From Mimachlamys varia (lineage: Eukaryota; Mollusca; Bivalvia; Pectinida; Pectinidae), in the NCBI GenBank assembly GCA_947623455.1, contig OX392538.1, positions 33,045,001 to 33,109,000 of the forward strand: DNA of 64,000 nt, given 5' to 3'. The first letter of the stretch is position 1. Every line of letters starts with the position of its first letter. A program made the translations under genes and the position numbers. Of the stretch, positions 13,262 through 24,807 are shown piece by piece. The notes beneath the pieces are model-generated. The model was given only the letters and a program-made list of their open reading frames with translations. It searched no databases and was not told the origin of the DNA.

Positions 13262-14250
13262 AATCACTGATTTGAAATCAACCTAATGTAATGTGGCAGG
13301 AATCTCCATAGGTGCTCAGGATTCGGAATTGTACTATTAGTTGGACTGACACCCTCTGCCCTGGGGACGGGGGGGGGGGGGGGGGGGGGGGGGCACAAGG
13401 GTCCGCTGTTACCTGATTGGCTGATTGCTTTCCATCCGATTTCTTTTGCAGGAATGATCGGATTGTGTTGACACTTGCGTGGTAGACTTGTTACCTAAAC
13501 CCCTCGCTTAAGTTCGATTTCCAGCATATTATGTCCATATTTAATTAGGCTGCTGTGACCTGATTGGCTGAGTGCTTTCCGTACGATATATTTTGAAGGA
13601 ATAATCAGACAGATTTTGATGAAACTTGCTTGGTAGTCTTAATACCCAAACCCCTTTGCTCAAGTTTGATTATAAGCTAATTCTGCGCATATATACTAAG
13701 GCTACTGTGTCTTGATTCGCTAATTGGTTTTCACACCATATCTTTTGAAGGAATGGTTGGCTTTTGATGAGATTTGCTTGTCGGTTGTCGGGTAGACCTT
13801 TAACTAGAACCACTCACTGCTAATATTGCGCATATTTAATGAGGCTGCTGTTTTTTTGCATTATTCCCACTTCAATGCCATGTTATGTTACGTATTTGGT
13901 GTGTGGCATCTTGAAGACTATGTCCTTGTTAACTATATTGGTTTAAGTGACTTCTTCTCAATAACCAGTGATTGGAAACCAACTTAATTTCGCAGGAAAC
14001 ATCCCTAGGTGCTCTGGATTCATAATTGTACTAATGGTGGGACTGAACCCAAGAGGGCTGAGGGGCGGGGCTAAAATGATTATTCACCATATTGGCTTAA
14101 GTGATTTCGTCTCCGTAAACACTGATTGGAAATCAACCCAATTTGGCAGCAAACATTCCTATGCGCGCAGAATTCAAACTTGTACTAATGGTTGGATTGA
14201 CCCCCCTGAGGGGCAGGGCCAAAACAGATTATTTACTATATTGGTTTAAC
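13262..14250 (+). repeat. Degenerate repeat cluster with two interleaved unit types and a poly-G tract
   Basis: One unit (CTGTGACCTGATTGGCTGA-like) recurs at about 13405, 13552 and 13700. Another (TGATTGGAAATCAACC-like, followed by a GGGACTGA/GAGGGGCAGGGCC motif) recurs at about 13265, 13965 and 14120. A run of 25 G sits at 13369-13393; the B equivalent at 53205-53222 has 18. The open frame at 13968-14249 is a by-product of these repeats and I do not call it a gene. Confidence 0.65.
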
Positions 14251-14256
14251 TTCTCT

Positions 14257-14428
14257 GTCCCGGTTTCATCAACGTTCCTTAACTAAAAATCTCCATAGGA
14301 AAGCATTACAGAATTTAAGGAGAAATCCTTAATTAAGGAACTTTCCTTCAACACTGTAATGCTTTCCTATGGAGAATTTTAAGTTAAGGAGTTTCCTTAA
14401 GTTAAGGAACGTTGATAAAACCGGGGCC
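14257..14428. mobile_element. Palindromic MITE, about 172 bp
   Basis: The ends are inverted complements: CCCGGTTTCATCAACGTTCC at the left and its near-perfect reverse complement ending ACCGGGGCC at the right. Inner arms also pair (CTCCATAGGAAAGCATTACAG with CTGTAATGCTTTCCTATGGAG). Almost the whole element can fold on itself. There is no coding capacity, so it would depend on a transposase elsewhere. The counterpart in copy B is 54085-54257. Confidence 0.85.
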
Positions 14429-15018
14429 TGGAACTAAACAAATATAAATCATGACTTTAGATTTGATCCCAGCGTCTGCCACACCCATGCAGACTTAACT
14501 ACTGAGTCATAACTTTTCAACGATCGAGATCTTCTGCTCCAAAACTATTTATTCAGTTGCTTGGCCTAAAGCGATCAACACAAATATAATATTTACATTG
14601 ATGTTAGGGTCTGTCAACACCTTTAGGGACCTAGTTCCTTAGGTATAATTTATACAGATATGCTTCAAGGATTGGTCTTCAAGTCTGTTCCTTATCCCTA
14701 AGATCTGTTCGAAATATATTTTCCGTGGTTACCTATAATAAATGCCAATGTATACAGATAAGGCCAGGGCCTCTTGTGTAAACTTAACTACGTTTTTTCC
14801 ATACAACTAACATACACATGCAAAAGAAATTATAACTGGATATGTTTTTAGCCAATCAGAGGCCGTTGCGGCCATCTTAGATGCTTGATCCGGAAAAATA
14901 GCAAGGTGCACAACAGGACATCAGACTTATATGCGAAGTTTGATGAGAATCGCATCAGTAGTTAGTTAATTAAGCTGGTTACATAACAATGGGACGGGCG
15001 CGACTGGACTGTACTGCA

Positions 15019-15033
15019 CCCCCCCCCCCCCCC
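15019..15033. repeat. Poly-C tract, 15 C
   Basis: Uninterrupted C run. The B counterpart at about 54848-54857 has 10 C followed by TCC, again showing length difference between the copies. Confidence 0.85.
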
Positions 15034-16699
15034 ATTTCATGGCAGGTACATACAGATCCTGAAAACCTATTTGACGCTACGCATTGAGGCTGGTCTATAC
15101 ATTTAAATCAATAACATTTGGTTTGGTAAATGCATGACTTGTCCTTCCGAAGATGGGTAAGGACGACCTCGTTCAAGCACCCCCATTTAAATCAAGGTTG
15201 AATTCTATTTCATTGAATGAATTTTTAGCAGCACGATTAGCCTTTCCATTACCTGGTATGTCCGGGGACCGAGTAACAAAACATTCAGAGGTAAAATTGT
15301 GCAACCATAGCATTTTCTTTAATTTTGTATATCAGAGGCTTTTAGAACAGATAGAAACTCGGAACATATAACTGAATGCAGTACACAATTCGAGTCTTTG
15401 GGTTATGTCCCTAACCGAGACATACCATGGTTCTAATTTTAAAATTGTATTTATATTGTATGATGCTAAGCATTTTAGGGGTTGAACGACTGGTATGTAA
15501 ACCGTAGCTCGGAAAGAGGTATTCGGTCGGGGGCCTCTGGCAGTATAATTCAGTGTTGTAGCACTATAATGTCGAGACCAGTTCTGCGACAAACAGGCTT
15601 ATAAACATAACAAAGACTCTTAAATACACGTGGACTCAAGATATCACCTATATAACGTCCTAAGTACATAAGCCTTAATAGGGCGTGAACATTGATCAAA
15701 TGAAACCAAAGCACATATCAAAGTTTCTTTTGTTCACAATCTAGAGATTGGTCAGACTATGAAGTTTAGAATATAACTTTCTGCTAAATGTCATCATAAT
15801 GTTTTCCTTTTTTAATGACCAGATTTGTGAAATTAATATACCGAATCTACTTTAATTGTAAAAGATAATGATTCAATATAGTGACTTTTTAATGTATCCT
15901 AACAATAACCGGTCGAGGTGCAGGTGCTATTGATGTAAACAGTTACATTGTACTCGTGATCTCTCGAAAATAACTACTTATAACTTAACTATCCCTTTAA
16001 GTACACAACAACTAAAAGTATATACATTGGCGTAATCGACATGTACATATGTACAAGGTATCCGATCATGGATAATAGCAGTTAACGATTTAACATTTCC
16101 AGCCAATCAAATCTGTCGTATTTCGCGAGAAAATCAAGAGATCCTAACACTTGCGAAGTAAAATTGAATGTTCACGATTTGCGTTTATCTTTAGATGTAC
16201 AGTAACCTTTATATGCATAAATACCCGAGACAAATTGTATTTGGTAAAATGTGATTAGAAAATATCTGATTACACTAGGATCGCTTGAACATTACTTTTG
16301 ATAACTATACTACCCCTTTATATTTACATTGAAAATACAAATACCTCTATAAAAATACATTGAACCTTGACGTAATCAACCTGTACCAGGTACCCGATCT
16401 TGGATAACCGCCAATTAGAAACCGCTTCTCGAGATAATCAAAAGATCTACCGCTTGAGTGAGTAACTAATTTGTGTCAGACAATATATTGGTAAAACAGC
16501 GCTGAAAGTGCTACCAAATGTTTTGATCACTGACGTATAATGTCGAAGGCCACTGGCAGTGCGCCTACACGGGCACATTACACTGACAATGGATGAACCT
16601 GTCGTGTGTAATAGGAGATTTCCATCTAGCAACACAATATGTTTAAGATATTTTGTTGAACATTGCACCATGGCTAACACAGTTCATTATTTATTGCAG

Positions 16700-17412
16700 G
16701 AACAGTAATAATACCAACGATACCAGAAAGCTCTGTTCATTCCACTGAGAATTATTTGTTTAAAGAACATCTGAAGTTCAACAGAACCTTGAAGAAGACT
16801 TGTTTTAAAACAAAATTTGATAACAAAGACAGTTTCGTTTTGTCAAATGCCAGCAAGCTTCTGGATATAGTAATATCACACTTTGTCGTTCGTAGCTGCC
16901 GTGTTTCCAATCTGGATACCAACCCTGAAAACATAGACAGAATAGAGGATCATCGGGAACGGGAAATCAACGGAGATACTCGGGACAATAATTCACATAG
17001 AGGCGAAAGATCTTATCACCTGTAAGTTATTTCAAATCAACCGTTTTTCTCTCAAGAACCTTGCCTTAACCATGCGCAATATTTTGATGGAGTAAATGCA
17101 TCAACTCAGCTAAATCAGACAAATACTGCGTTAGTCTTGAATCATCCTTCAGATAAAATCAATGAAGAATTGAACGAGCAGCATGGAGAACTGGTTATCA
17201 CTGACCACACTCGTCAGCCCATTTTGGCCACAGCTGGACACCAGCTTCTCGTAACTGAACATTCTCATGTTATGGACTTGCAATGTCCCAGCAACCAGCG
17301 AGCGGCTGTTAATGTCGGTGAGATTGCTGTAAGTGGTCAACACCAGCTGCCGAACTCGGATCATATTATAGTTGCAAGTTATGTGAATCACTCTTTTGCT
17401 CCCTCCTCGTAA
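16700..17412 (+). pseudogene. Family member A of the LVI(S/T)xQ membrane-protein gene, interrupted
   Basis: A reading frame starts right after a splice-acceptor-like TTTATTGCAG ending at 16699 and stays open to 17412 except for one stop (TAA, 17023-17025). The translation aligns with the intact minus-strand protein at 29435-30577. SFKTKFDNKDSFVLSN matches SFKNESDTKNSFSVSN there, and the NTDTENIDRFEDYRE-like stretch, LVISNQ and GELVIT motifs follow in order. It lacks about 140 residues present in that protein, including its membrane segment. In copy B the stop codon is TTA. The A change also makes a GTAAGT donor-like site at 17022-17027, and another GTAAGT lies at 17329-17334, so splicing could rescue the transcript. 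The 3' end ends normally in this copy only. I cannot name the family. Confidence 0.6.
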
Positions 17413-19819
17413 TCATGGAACTGAAATTAGCGAGTAAGCAGTTTGCCTACTTAAGGAACAGTGGTAGACACTTGTGATGAACAGGTGTGAGAGTATGGAA
17501 TGACGTGTTCAGGTTTTGTGTGTAGCAGTGGATACCTTGAGGATAACATTAAATCGATGTATATTCGCCCGTTTTAACTTTTTCTTTTACGGTTATTGAA
17601 CACGATGCCAACAACTCGTCTTTCACAGATTTAATAGCAAAGTTGCGCTTGGCATTTTATTGGTTTCGTTGGCCTAGCGCTGAGTGTATCACAATAAATA
17701 TACTTGAACATGTGTATTTGTCTTCAGTAGTTATGACTATGATATGCGCAGATGACCTTATGACAGAATGGTTTATCTGGTTTTATATCCTAAATTATTG
17801 AAGAGAGAGAAAAAAGTAATTTTACTAAGTCAAACAGGCTAAACATATACTTTCGAGTGAGTCGGGTATATCTGACACAAAAGGTATTGGCTATCTGCGA
17901 CATCCTGGGTTTGTGTATTGCGGACTAAAGAGTGATTATATAATGAGTTATGCGACAGGTGCTTGTAACGTATGACTTTCAAGCGTGGAAGAGCTTTTTC
18001 TATTCTAGCATGTAATGTTGTGAGAATGTACTTATCACAGCAGCGTATTGACAAGAGCTGGCGTATACTTTGTGTATTGCTGGTTCCGAGACAAATGTAG
18101 ACAGGTGTATTGATGCAAGATGACATGTGATGCTCTGTTGGGCGTGTCATTTTCCATAAACGAAAGGCTTGCCGAATGCACTTTTAAACAAATCCTCAGT
18201 ACAGGAAGTTTTACCTATCAAAATGAAGATAAGAATAATCCTTTTAATGTCCTCAAGAATGTCATGACTTCAGAATAGGGTAATTCTGTACTGTTTCTTG
18301 CATTCCTGATATAGAAATAATGTATAGGTGAACATAGAGAGATAACGTAACACACGCACATACTGCACCTTTTAAATTTAGGACATTTAAGAATTCAGAA
18401 AAAGAATCAAATAAGTACTGTATGATTTTACATCGTGTTCTACGAAAATGTGCATCTACTGTGTCACGCCACTACTCAAATGAGATAAATGTGGCTAATG
18501 AGGTTCAAGCAAACCTCGGGAACTAAAGAATACAAAAGAAATACTTTCTATGCCCTATCATGAAAAATTACGTAACACACACACGTTTAATCTTTTAAAT
18601 TTAGTGATAAAGTATGCAGAAAAAAAATCTGCTTATAGTTTGTATCATTGGAGAAGAAAAAATCGGTGTTGACGAACTCGATATAGAGAACAAAATGTCA
18701 ACGAAACAGCTGTCATGCCACTGTTACACGCGACTTTGCATTGGAGTGATTGCCCTGGCGCTGTTAGTTTGTTTATACGTATTGAGCACATCTGCTTGGT
18801 ATTGTTAGGGCAGACATACTGTATGTGTATTGGTCCTCAGTGGGAGTGAAAAGGATGATAATATTGCCTTTATTTGTTAAACATTTCAATCATAGTATAA
18901 TTATAAGCTAGTCGATATAAATACGAAAGGTCAAAATAATGTTGATAAAGGGGCCATCGGGCAGATGGGCGAAGCACTTGCCCACTGATAGTGTATTTTC
19001 ACTCTTTACTCGTACAATGTAAATCGGTAGGTCCGGGTACGACGCAACCAGCTGTTATCAGATCCAGGCGGCTTGTTAATTGTGTATTGCTGTTTATGGG
19101 GATGTGTACGCGTGAACATTGTGTTGCGATATAACTATAATGCCTTTGTAAGCCATGAATTATCTTTTCAAATGAAAATATATATATAAAAGTCACCCTG
19201 GAGAAATATTCATATTGTTTCGAATACAATTCTACATAGTTTCTGATCACTGCATTATGGTATCTTTAGATTAGACAGCAAAGAGGCTCAATCGATCGGT
19301 ACACTAAATCGGCAAAAATCCGGAATATCGCAAGAAGGTTTACACGAACATACCGAGGCCTCCCGAATGCACTCGCTTAAACACACAACCACATCACATG
19401 CACTGGGAGACCGTCCTTGAATGACCCTGGCGGTTAATGGAACGTGGAAACTAATAAACTAACACCCTATTGATGGATTATTTTTTGTTACATAAACTGT
19501 GAGGTGATATTATAATAAGTTGCCCCATCGTGATGATAAAATTTTAGAAACTTTGGGCTGCCATTTTTTGTCTTACTCTTACAAGTGGACAACTTTTGAC
19601 TTTCATGTTCAGCTTTTGCTTAGATGAGGACAACAATAGGTTCTGTCCGAAGGCCGGCCCGGTCCTAGAGCTCGAGGGTTATTATACCCTGATAAACGTT
19701 CAGTATTAAGGAAAATGCCAACACTTGGGTCTTCATTTTTCACGGCTTCACAGTGTAAGAAATATTAAGTCATCATCAAACCCCATAACTCAAGAGTTCT
19801 GGTCTGTCGTGTTGACATT
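17413..19819. other. No supported gene; AT-rich unique sequence
   Basis: Short open frames occur on both strands (for example 17839-18150 and 18999-19250, minus) with no recognisable domain, no splice context I trust and ordinary AT-rich composition. I searched the minus strand for the missing second half of the T1/BTB domain and for a 3' LTR of the Ty3 element and recognised neither. Confidence 0.6.
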
Positions 19820-20788
19820 TTAAAACCAAATTAAGTTAAATACAAATAAACACGATTTGGTTGGGTCCCTGTCGATGAAAAATTGTCTCTCTCCATTATA
19901 ACCCAATCGATCTTCAGTGAGGGCGGCAAATACACTATTTGCATCAGCCTGCAGGCTTTGCAATGATGTCCTGAACACTTTTCCCCCAACGTCAAGTGTT
20001 ATAGCTGATTGGCTTATTGACCTTAAACGATATGCCATGGCTTTTTTCCTGTCTTTGGCCAACTTATCTTGTATTTCAGTTTCTGTTCTAAGTTGTTCCT
20101 TTTGAAGGAAGCCCTCCCCGACAGGTTCCTTACTAGTGGATAAGGGACCATATGTGGACTGACAGGAAATAGCATCATGTTCCTCTCTTTGAACATGTTC
20201 ACGACTAGCTTCCTTTATCAGTCGGGACAGTATAGGGGTCCTTGACCCAGACTTTGACCTTGACCTAGACCTGGACTTTGACCTTGACCTAGATCTAGAC
20301 TTTGACCGGGACCTAGACCTAGTCCATGACGTCGACCTTGCCATTTTCCTAGATCTATCCATCTGGTCTCTCTCCTTCACAAGGGCTACTGACTTCACAA
20401 GGGAGAGACACGGGCCCTTGTCCACTTCCCTACTCTAGGCTTGTGTTCTGGACGAAGTCCCCTTCGCTGATGCAGATCTAGATGAAGTCCCATTTCTGCG
20501 ATCTCTTCGATCTTTGGTCCGGGCATACATGGACTCTCCTGAAACACGAGTCAACCGCTTCCATGCTTCCTCCATTCTAAACCGTTCGTAGCACTGTAAT
20601 GCCTCTTCCCCTTTACAGCCATAGGAAGTGTGCTGTTCCTTGATATGACGCTCAGCGGCGGACATAGAGCCAAACTCTTTCCTTTCCTTACAAATTTTGC
20701 ATCGCCACTGTGATTTTGAGGCCACATCTTGACCATCCTGAAATGACAAAATTGTTTTGTAAGAAGACTTTTTTGGGTGGTAAGTCAA
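19820..20788 (-). pseudogene. Third ORF after Ty3 pol: C2H2-like finger, Arg-Ser repeats, start of KCTD-type T1/BTB domain
   Basis: One reading frame on the minus strand is broken by a single amber codon at 20435-20437; the frame is unchanged across it. From the N-terminus there is a degenerate zinc finger (CKIC then H-x4-H, around residues 31-54). Next comes a basic region, then after the amber an SR-type tract built of RSRSRSKS units (DNA about 20245-20325). A linker leads to a T1/BTB beginning with ITLDVGGKVFRT and ending FFIDRDPT. The T1 fold stops halfway: after DPT the frame continues as non-homologous residues to a stop at 19820, as expected if an intron starts there or the domain is truncated. 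An acceptor-like TTTGTCATTTCAG ends at 20738, so the true 5' end may be an exon start at 20737. It follows the pol stop by only about 13 bp with no LTR between, arguing for an extra retroelement ORF. A neighbouring host exon is the alternative. T1 domains mediate oligomerisation; function here is unknown. Confidence 0.6.
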
Positions 20789-20800
20789 TACATAATGTAT

Positions 20801-21151
20801 TTACATATCAGCAAAACGTTTAGCTGGGCGTATTCGCCGCCCCCTACGATTATAAACGATTGGAGTTGAAGTACCCCCAGTGGCACCTTGGTCACCATGA
20901 CTGACTTCCTGTGAGAGATCCAATGTTGTATCAAGGTTTCCTGAATCATCATTGGATATCACTGACTCATGATCACTGGGATCAGGAGATGACAAGGGAC
21001 CATCGTAGCTATCTTCTATCGCCAGATTGTCTACAGTACTGTCAAGCAGATGTATCTCTGTACTTGGATCCATAGAAACCTCACGTATGTCCAGTATATG
21101 CTGGTTTTCATGGAACCAAGTAGGAGGATTGTCCCCACTATAGGGTTTCAA
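20801..21151 (-). pseudogene. Ty3/gypsy integrase C-terminal tail
   Basis: This frame begins at the KPYSGDNPPTWF stretch that usually follows the HYNRLKPY motif at the end of gypsy polyproteins. It continues through an acidic Ser/Asp-rich region and ends with RRGRRIRPAKRFADM, a basic tail typical of this position. It is separated from the integrase core (21329-21964) by about 180 bp that read in other frames, so at least one frameshift lies between. No chromodomain. Confidence 0.8.
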
Positions 21152-21328
21152 TCTGTTGTAATGGACAACTTTTGCCTTGGATCGGGATGTCTCCTTAATC
21201 CTGTAAGTGACATCACTTAGCTTTTTGATAACTACAAACGGTCCGTTCCAAGGTTTCTGGAGTTTAGGACAAACGCCAATTTTCTAACGTAGTTATGTAA
21301 CCACACACTGTCACCCTCCTCATAATGG

Positions 21329-22336
21329 CTAAAAGTTCTCCCCTGCGTTATAGCTTTTCTTCATGGAAGCACTCGCAAGCTTCAAATTCTCTCTAGCAAA
21401 CTCATGAACTATCTCAAGATTCTGTGACAATTTGTAAGCATAGTTTGTGAGATTCACTGGCTCTTCCTGATCAGGATGGCTATACATTAGGTCTATTGGA
21501 AGGGATGTCTCTCGACCTAACATCATTCGAGCTGGTGAATACCCAGAAGACTCATGGACAGAAGACCTGTACGCCATTATTAACACGGGAAGGAGCTGAT
21601 CCCAGTTTCTCTGATTATCACTGACAAACAGAGCCAGCATGTTTTCAAGAGTTTGATTGAGACGTTCAACTATACCATTGGATTGTGGGTGCAGTGGAGT
21701 TGTCCTTGTTTTTTCAATGCCTAGGATCTGACACATTTCAGCAAAAACATGGCTTTCAAAATTTCGACCTTGGTCGGAATGCAGCTGTTTTGGAACACCA
21801 AACTGAGCTATAAACCTTTCTACCAGGACATTAGCTACAGTGGTTGCTTCAATGTCAGGTAGAGGATAGGCTTCACTCCATTTTGTAAAAAAGTCAACCA
21901 CCATTAAGATGTATTTGTTACCATCAAAACTAGGTGCGAATGGTTCCAAAATGTCGATTGCCACCCACTCTCATTGTACTGTTGTAATGGCGCTCGTGGT
22001 GCTCGTGTGGGTCTCTTCCTGGAAGCACACTCATCACATACTCTACAAAAATGCTCAACATCCCTACGTACCCCCTGCCAGTAAAACCGTTGCCGAACAC
22101 GAGCTAGGGTTTTACTCATACCTAGATGTCCGGCTGTTATACTACTTTGCAACTCCCTCATTGCCCAAGGTCGTAATATTTCTGGGAGAACTATCTGCCA
22201 TTCTTTTTTTCCGGCCATCTACACTTTCCCATCTCCGACAAAGGACGCCAGATTTTATTATAAGGGAATCAAACCTGGTCCAATAGTGCTTCACTCCTGG
22301 TGATAGATGACTGATCTCTGCCCAGGGTGGTTTCAT
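21329..22336 (-). pseudogene. Ty3/gypsy integrase (H2C2 finger and DDE core), frameshifted
   Basis: Integrase joins the retrotransposon cDNA to chromosomal DNA. The zinc-binding part is at 22218-22010 (AGHLGMSKT, then HFCRVCDEC). The catalytic core lies at 21964-21329 in another frame: D in AIDILEPF, D in LHSDQG and E in GIVERLNQTL. Exactly 35 residues lie between the second D and the E, the DD35E spacing. All three acidic residues are kept. Frameshifts fall near 22210, at an A-rich run, and near 21960, between finger and core. The N-terminal linker at 22336-22142 continues from RNase H across an amber. Confidence 0.92.
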
Positions 22337-22351
22337 TCCACTCTCTAGCCA

Positions 22352-23754
22352 CTAATAGACTATAGCTATCATTGTATCTTCTAACTGGAGACTTTTCAGA
22401 TTCTCAAGGGTAATAGTTCCTCGATTCGAAAGCTTACCAGTCTGTGTGCCTGAGGATGCTGCTAGGCCAGAATCAGTGACAGCATTCACGCAGAACTCAC
22501 TTGTCTCCTGAGAGAGGGAGTCTTTCTGCTCAGCTTTATCGCAGTGAGAACAAGGAAAGTCATGAACATTGCAGGGTCGTCTTGATAACCCATCTGCATT
22601 CAAATGAAGTTTTCCTGCTCGATGCTGAATTTCAAAATCATATTCTGACAGCCTCCTGGCTAACTGGCCTTCGGGATTCCGAAAGTTTTGGAGCCACCTA
22701 AGTGATCCATGATCAGTTCTGAGTAGGAAATGTTGCCCATAAAGGTAGCAATGAAATTGTTTAACAGCAACAACTACAGCTAACAGTTCACGTCTAGTGA
22801 CGCAATATGACCGCTCAGGTTTACTGAATGACTTGCTGTAGTAGCTGATAACTTTTTCTTGGCCATCTTGGATTTGAGACAGTACAGCACCGAGGGCATA
22901 ATTACTGGCATCTGTGTCCAGAAAAAAAAGACCATCTTGTTGTGGAAAACTCAGTATAGCAGATGTAGAGAGGTGATGTTTAAGTACATTGAATGCATCA
23001 TCACAGTCACTGGTCCATTGAAACGGATTAGATTTCTCTGTCAACCTATATAACGGTTTAGCCAGCTTGGAAAACCCAGATACATATCTCCGATAATATG
23101 TGCAGATTCCCAGGAAGCTCTGTAATTCCTTCAGATTTTTTGGTACAGGCCACTCGCTTATGGCAGATATTTTCCCTGGATCAGTGGAGATGCCCTCCCC
23201 TAATATGACATGACCTAGATACCTAACCTCTCTTTGGAAAAGGAAACATTTCTTTGGATTCAATTTAAGGTTAGCAGACCGAATTATGTCAAAAACAATC
23301 TGTAAATTTTCCAACTCCTGCTCAAAAGTTTGTGCAAAAACAAGAATGTCATCTAAATAAACGAGACACAACTTCCATGTCAATCCATACAACACTTTGC
23401 TTTGTTCATTAGATGGACGAAAGTGGCGGGGGCATTACATAGGCCGAATGGCATCACTTTGAACTGCCAGAAGCCTCCATTGCCAGTGACAAAAGCGGTC
23501 TTATGTCTATCTTCTTCGGCCACGTCCACCTGCCAATAGCCGCTCTTTAAGTCCAGGGTAGAATACCAGGATGACCCTGCGAGGGTATCCAGCGTATCAT
23601 CTATCCTCGGAATGGGGTGACTATTCTTAACAGTTACACTGTTTAGCTTCCTGTAGTCGATACAGTTACGAAGTGAGCCATCTTTTTTACGGACTAAAAC
23701 TATTGGTGAGGCAAATGGTCCACTGGCAGGCTCAATTATGTCATTGGCTAGCAT
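22352..23754 (-). pseudogene. Ty3/gypsy reverse transcriptase and RNase H
   Basis: Reverse transcriptase with the RNase H that removes template RNA. Visible RT motifs in order: LVRKKDGSLRNCIDYRKLN, STLDLKSGYWQV, FKVMPFGLCNAPATF, and the catalytic YLDD in LVYLDDILVF. One frameshift near 23390 splits the protein between the last two. RNase H follows with FLDTDASNYALGAVLSQ, TRRELLAVV, RTDHGSLRWL and NADGLSRRP, so the main acidic residues remain. The frame ends in an amber at about 22350 and stays open in the same frame beyond it into the integrase. Spacing and motif order are normal for gypsy elements. Confidence 0.95.
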
Positions 23755-23834
23755 GCTCTCAACCTCCTTTTCTGCCTCTGCCTTCCTAGCAAGCGGTATC
23801 CGCCTTGGAGCCTGTTTTAATGGCTTGGAATCAC

Positions 23835-24092
23835 CTATGTCGATAGTATGAGTGACAAGCTTAGTGTACCTATGTCAGTTGATGAAGCTGAAAAGATATC
23901 AGCATATCCCGCTAAAATTTTCTGAACCTGTGAGGTTTGACTTTCGGTAAGTTTCTCAGTGGAACGGTTAAACAAATCATTCAGATAATCTGGAATATCT
24001 GTCTCACCTGACTGATTCTTAGAGTCAGACTGATCTGATTTAACATCAGCAACCTCACAAAATCCAGCGACGGTACCCTTAGACTGAGGCAT
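23835..24092 (-). pseudogene. Protease-RT linker and N-terminal edge of Ty3 RT
   Basis: A short frame overlapping the end of the protease frame by 14 bp. It contains the PDYLNDLFNRSTEKL and ILAGYADIFSASSTDIGT stretches that sit just before RT in gypsy polyproteins. The frame is lost at about 23835, and RT resumes in another frame at 23754. The 80-bp gap encodes the expected connector in shifted frames. Confidence 0.8.
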
Positions 24093-24807
24093 TCATAACA
24101 CGCAGGGGTATCTCACCTTTAGAGGATTTTGCAACAGTCCGTGCCACAAAAAGATGGTGTTGAGAAAGGAACCTTAGAGATGGTTCCACCACGTAATCTG
24201 TATCTATCTTTACTGGGTCAGCTGGTGCCCCAGTTACAAGCATTTCACTATTTGTAGGAATTGTCATTGCTTTCTTAAAAACCACCCTACAACATGAATC
24301 ATCTACGTCTGGTGGTGTAGGTAGTAATGGTACTCTAGAACCACTAATATCCAAAACATCTTCCCTTAACATGATATTACAACCTTCACCCCGCAGAAAG
24401 TCTTTTCCCAGAATGCCTTCATTCTTAATGTCAGCAAACCAAACTTTACGTTTAACCACATAGCCGTTCAGTTCAATCTTGACCCGAAGAAAACCTATCA
24501 CCGGAGTGGGTTCACCGGTAGCGGTTAACATTACTTTCTTATCATGACCCAGGTTTGCCTGAAGAGCTTTCGGTAAACGTCTCAAGACACTCTCCTGGAG
24601 TACAGTAAATGTTGCCCCGGTATCAACTAACATAGTGATAGGAAGGCCTTCTATCTTAGCTTTAACAAATTCACCATCATCAAACGGCGATGAATTACAA
24701 ACTATCACATCCTTGGACCTTCTTCTACCACTCATGACCGACCTGTGGTCCGCCAGCTCGGTCTTGCCTAGTTTCCCTGCTTTGATGAAGCACACTTTTG
24801 CGGGCAC
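24079..24807 (-). pseudogene. Ty3/gypsy aspartic protease region
   Basis: Retropepsin-like domain that would cut the Gag-Pol polyprotein. The active-site motif MLVDTGATFTVL lies near residue 60, and a second typical motif, ILGKDFL, about 75 residues later. The frame overlaps the end of gag by 40 bp in a different frame, which could be a programmed frameshift as in many retroelements, or decay. The frame itself is intact over about 240 residues, longer than the protease domain alone. Confidence 0.88.

Larger units (their letters stand above)
1..17370 (+). repeat. Long direct duplication, copy A (left end cut by the window)
   Basis: This stretch is repeated in the same orientation at 36949-57183. 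The first 75 bases differ from the other copy at about one position, and matching landmarks keep an offset of about 36940 through the first 4 kb. The copies differ by large indels. A carries an extra 427-bp insertion at 3827-4253. A lacks about 1.6 kb present in B at 44330-45910, and lacks one of two 2-kb tandem units present in B at 46694-50512. Homology ends at 17370, inside a gene. The interior is mostly dispersed and tandem repeats without supported genes, except the broken gene at its right end. It may be a real segmental duplication or two haplotypes placed in tandem. Confidence 0.95.

Noticed and set aside
13968..14249. 93-residue ORF conserved in copy B at 53796
   Set aside because: Lies in degenerate dispersed repeats. 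Conservation only reflects the long duplication, and no domain is visible.
18614..18808. 64-residue ORF with a hydrophobic C-terminal stretch
   Set aside because: It starts at ATG and has a possible membrane helix, but there is no homology, splice context or conservation to support it.
19630..19645. AACAATAGGT match to the LTR as a possible 3' LTR remnant
   Set aside because: Ten matching bases with no extension on either side; chance level.
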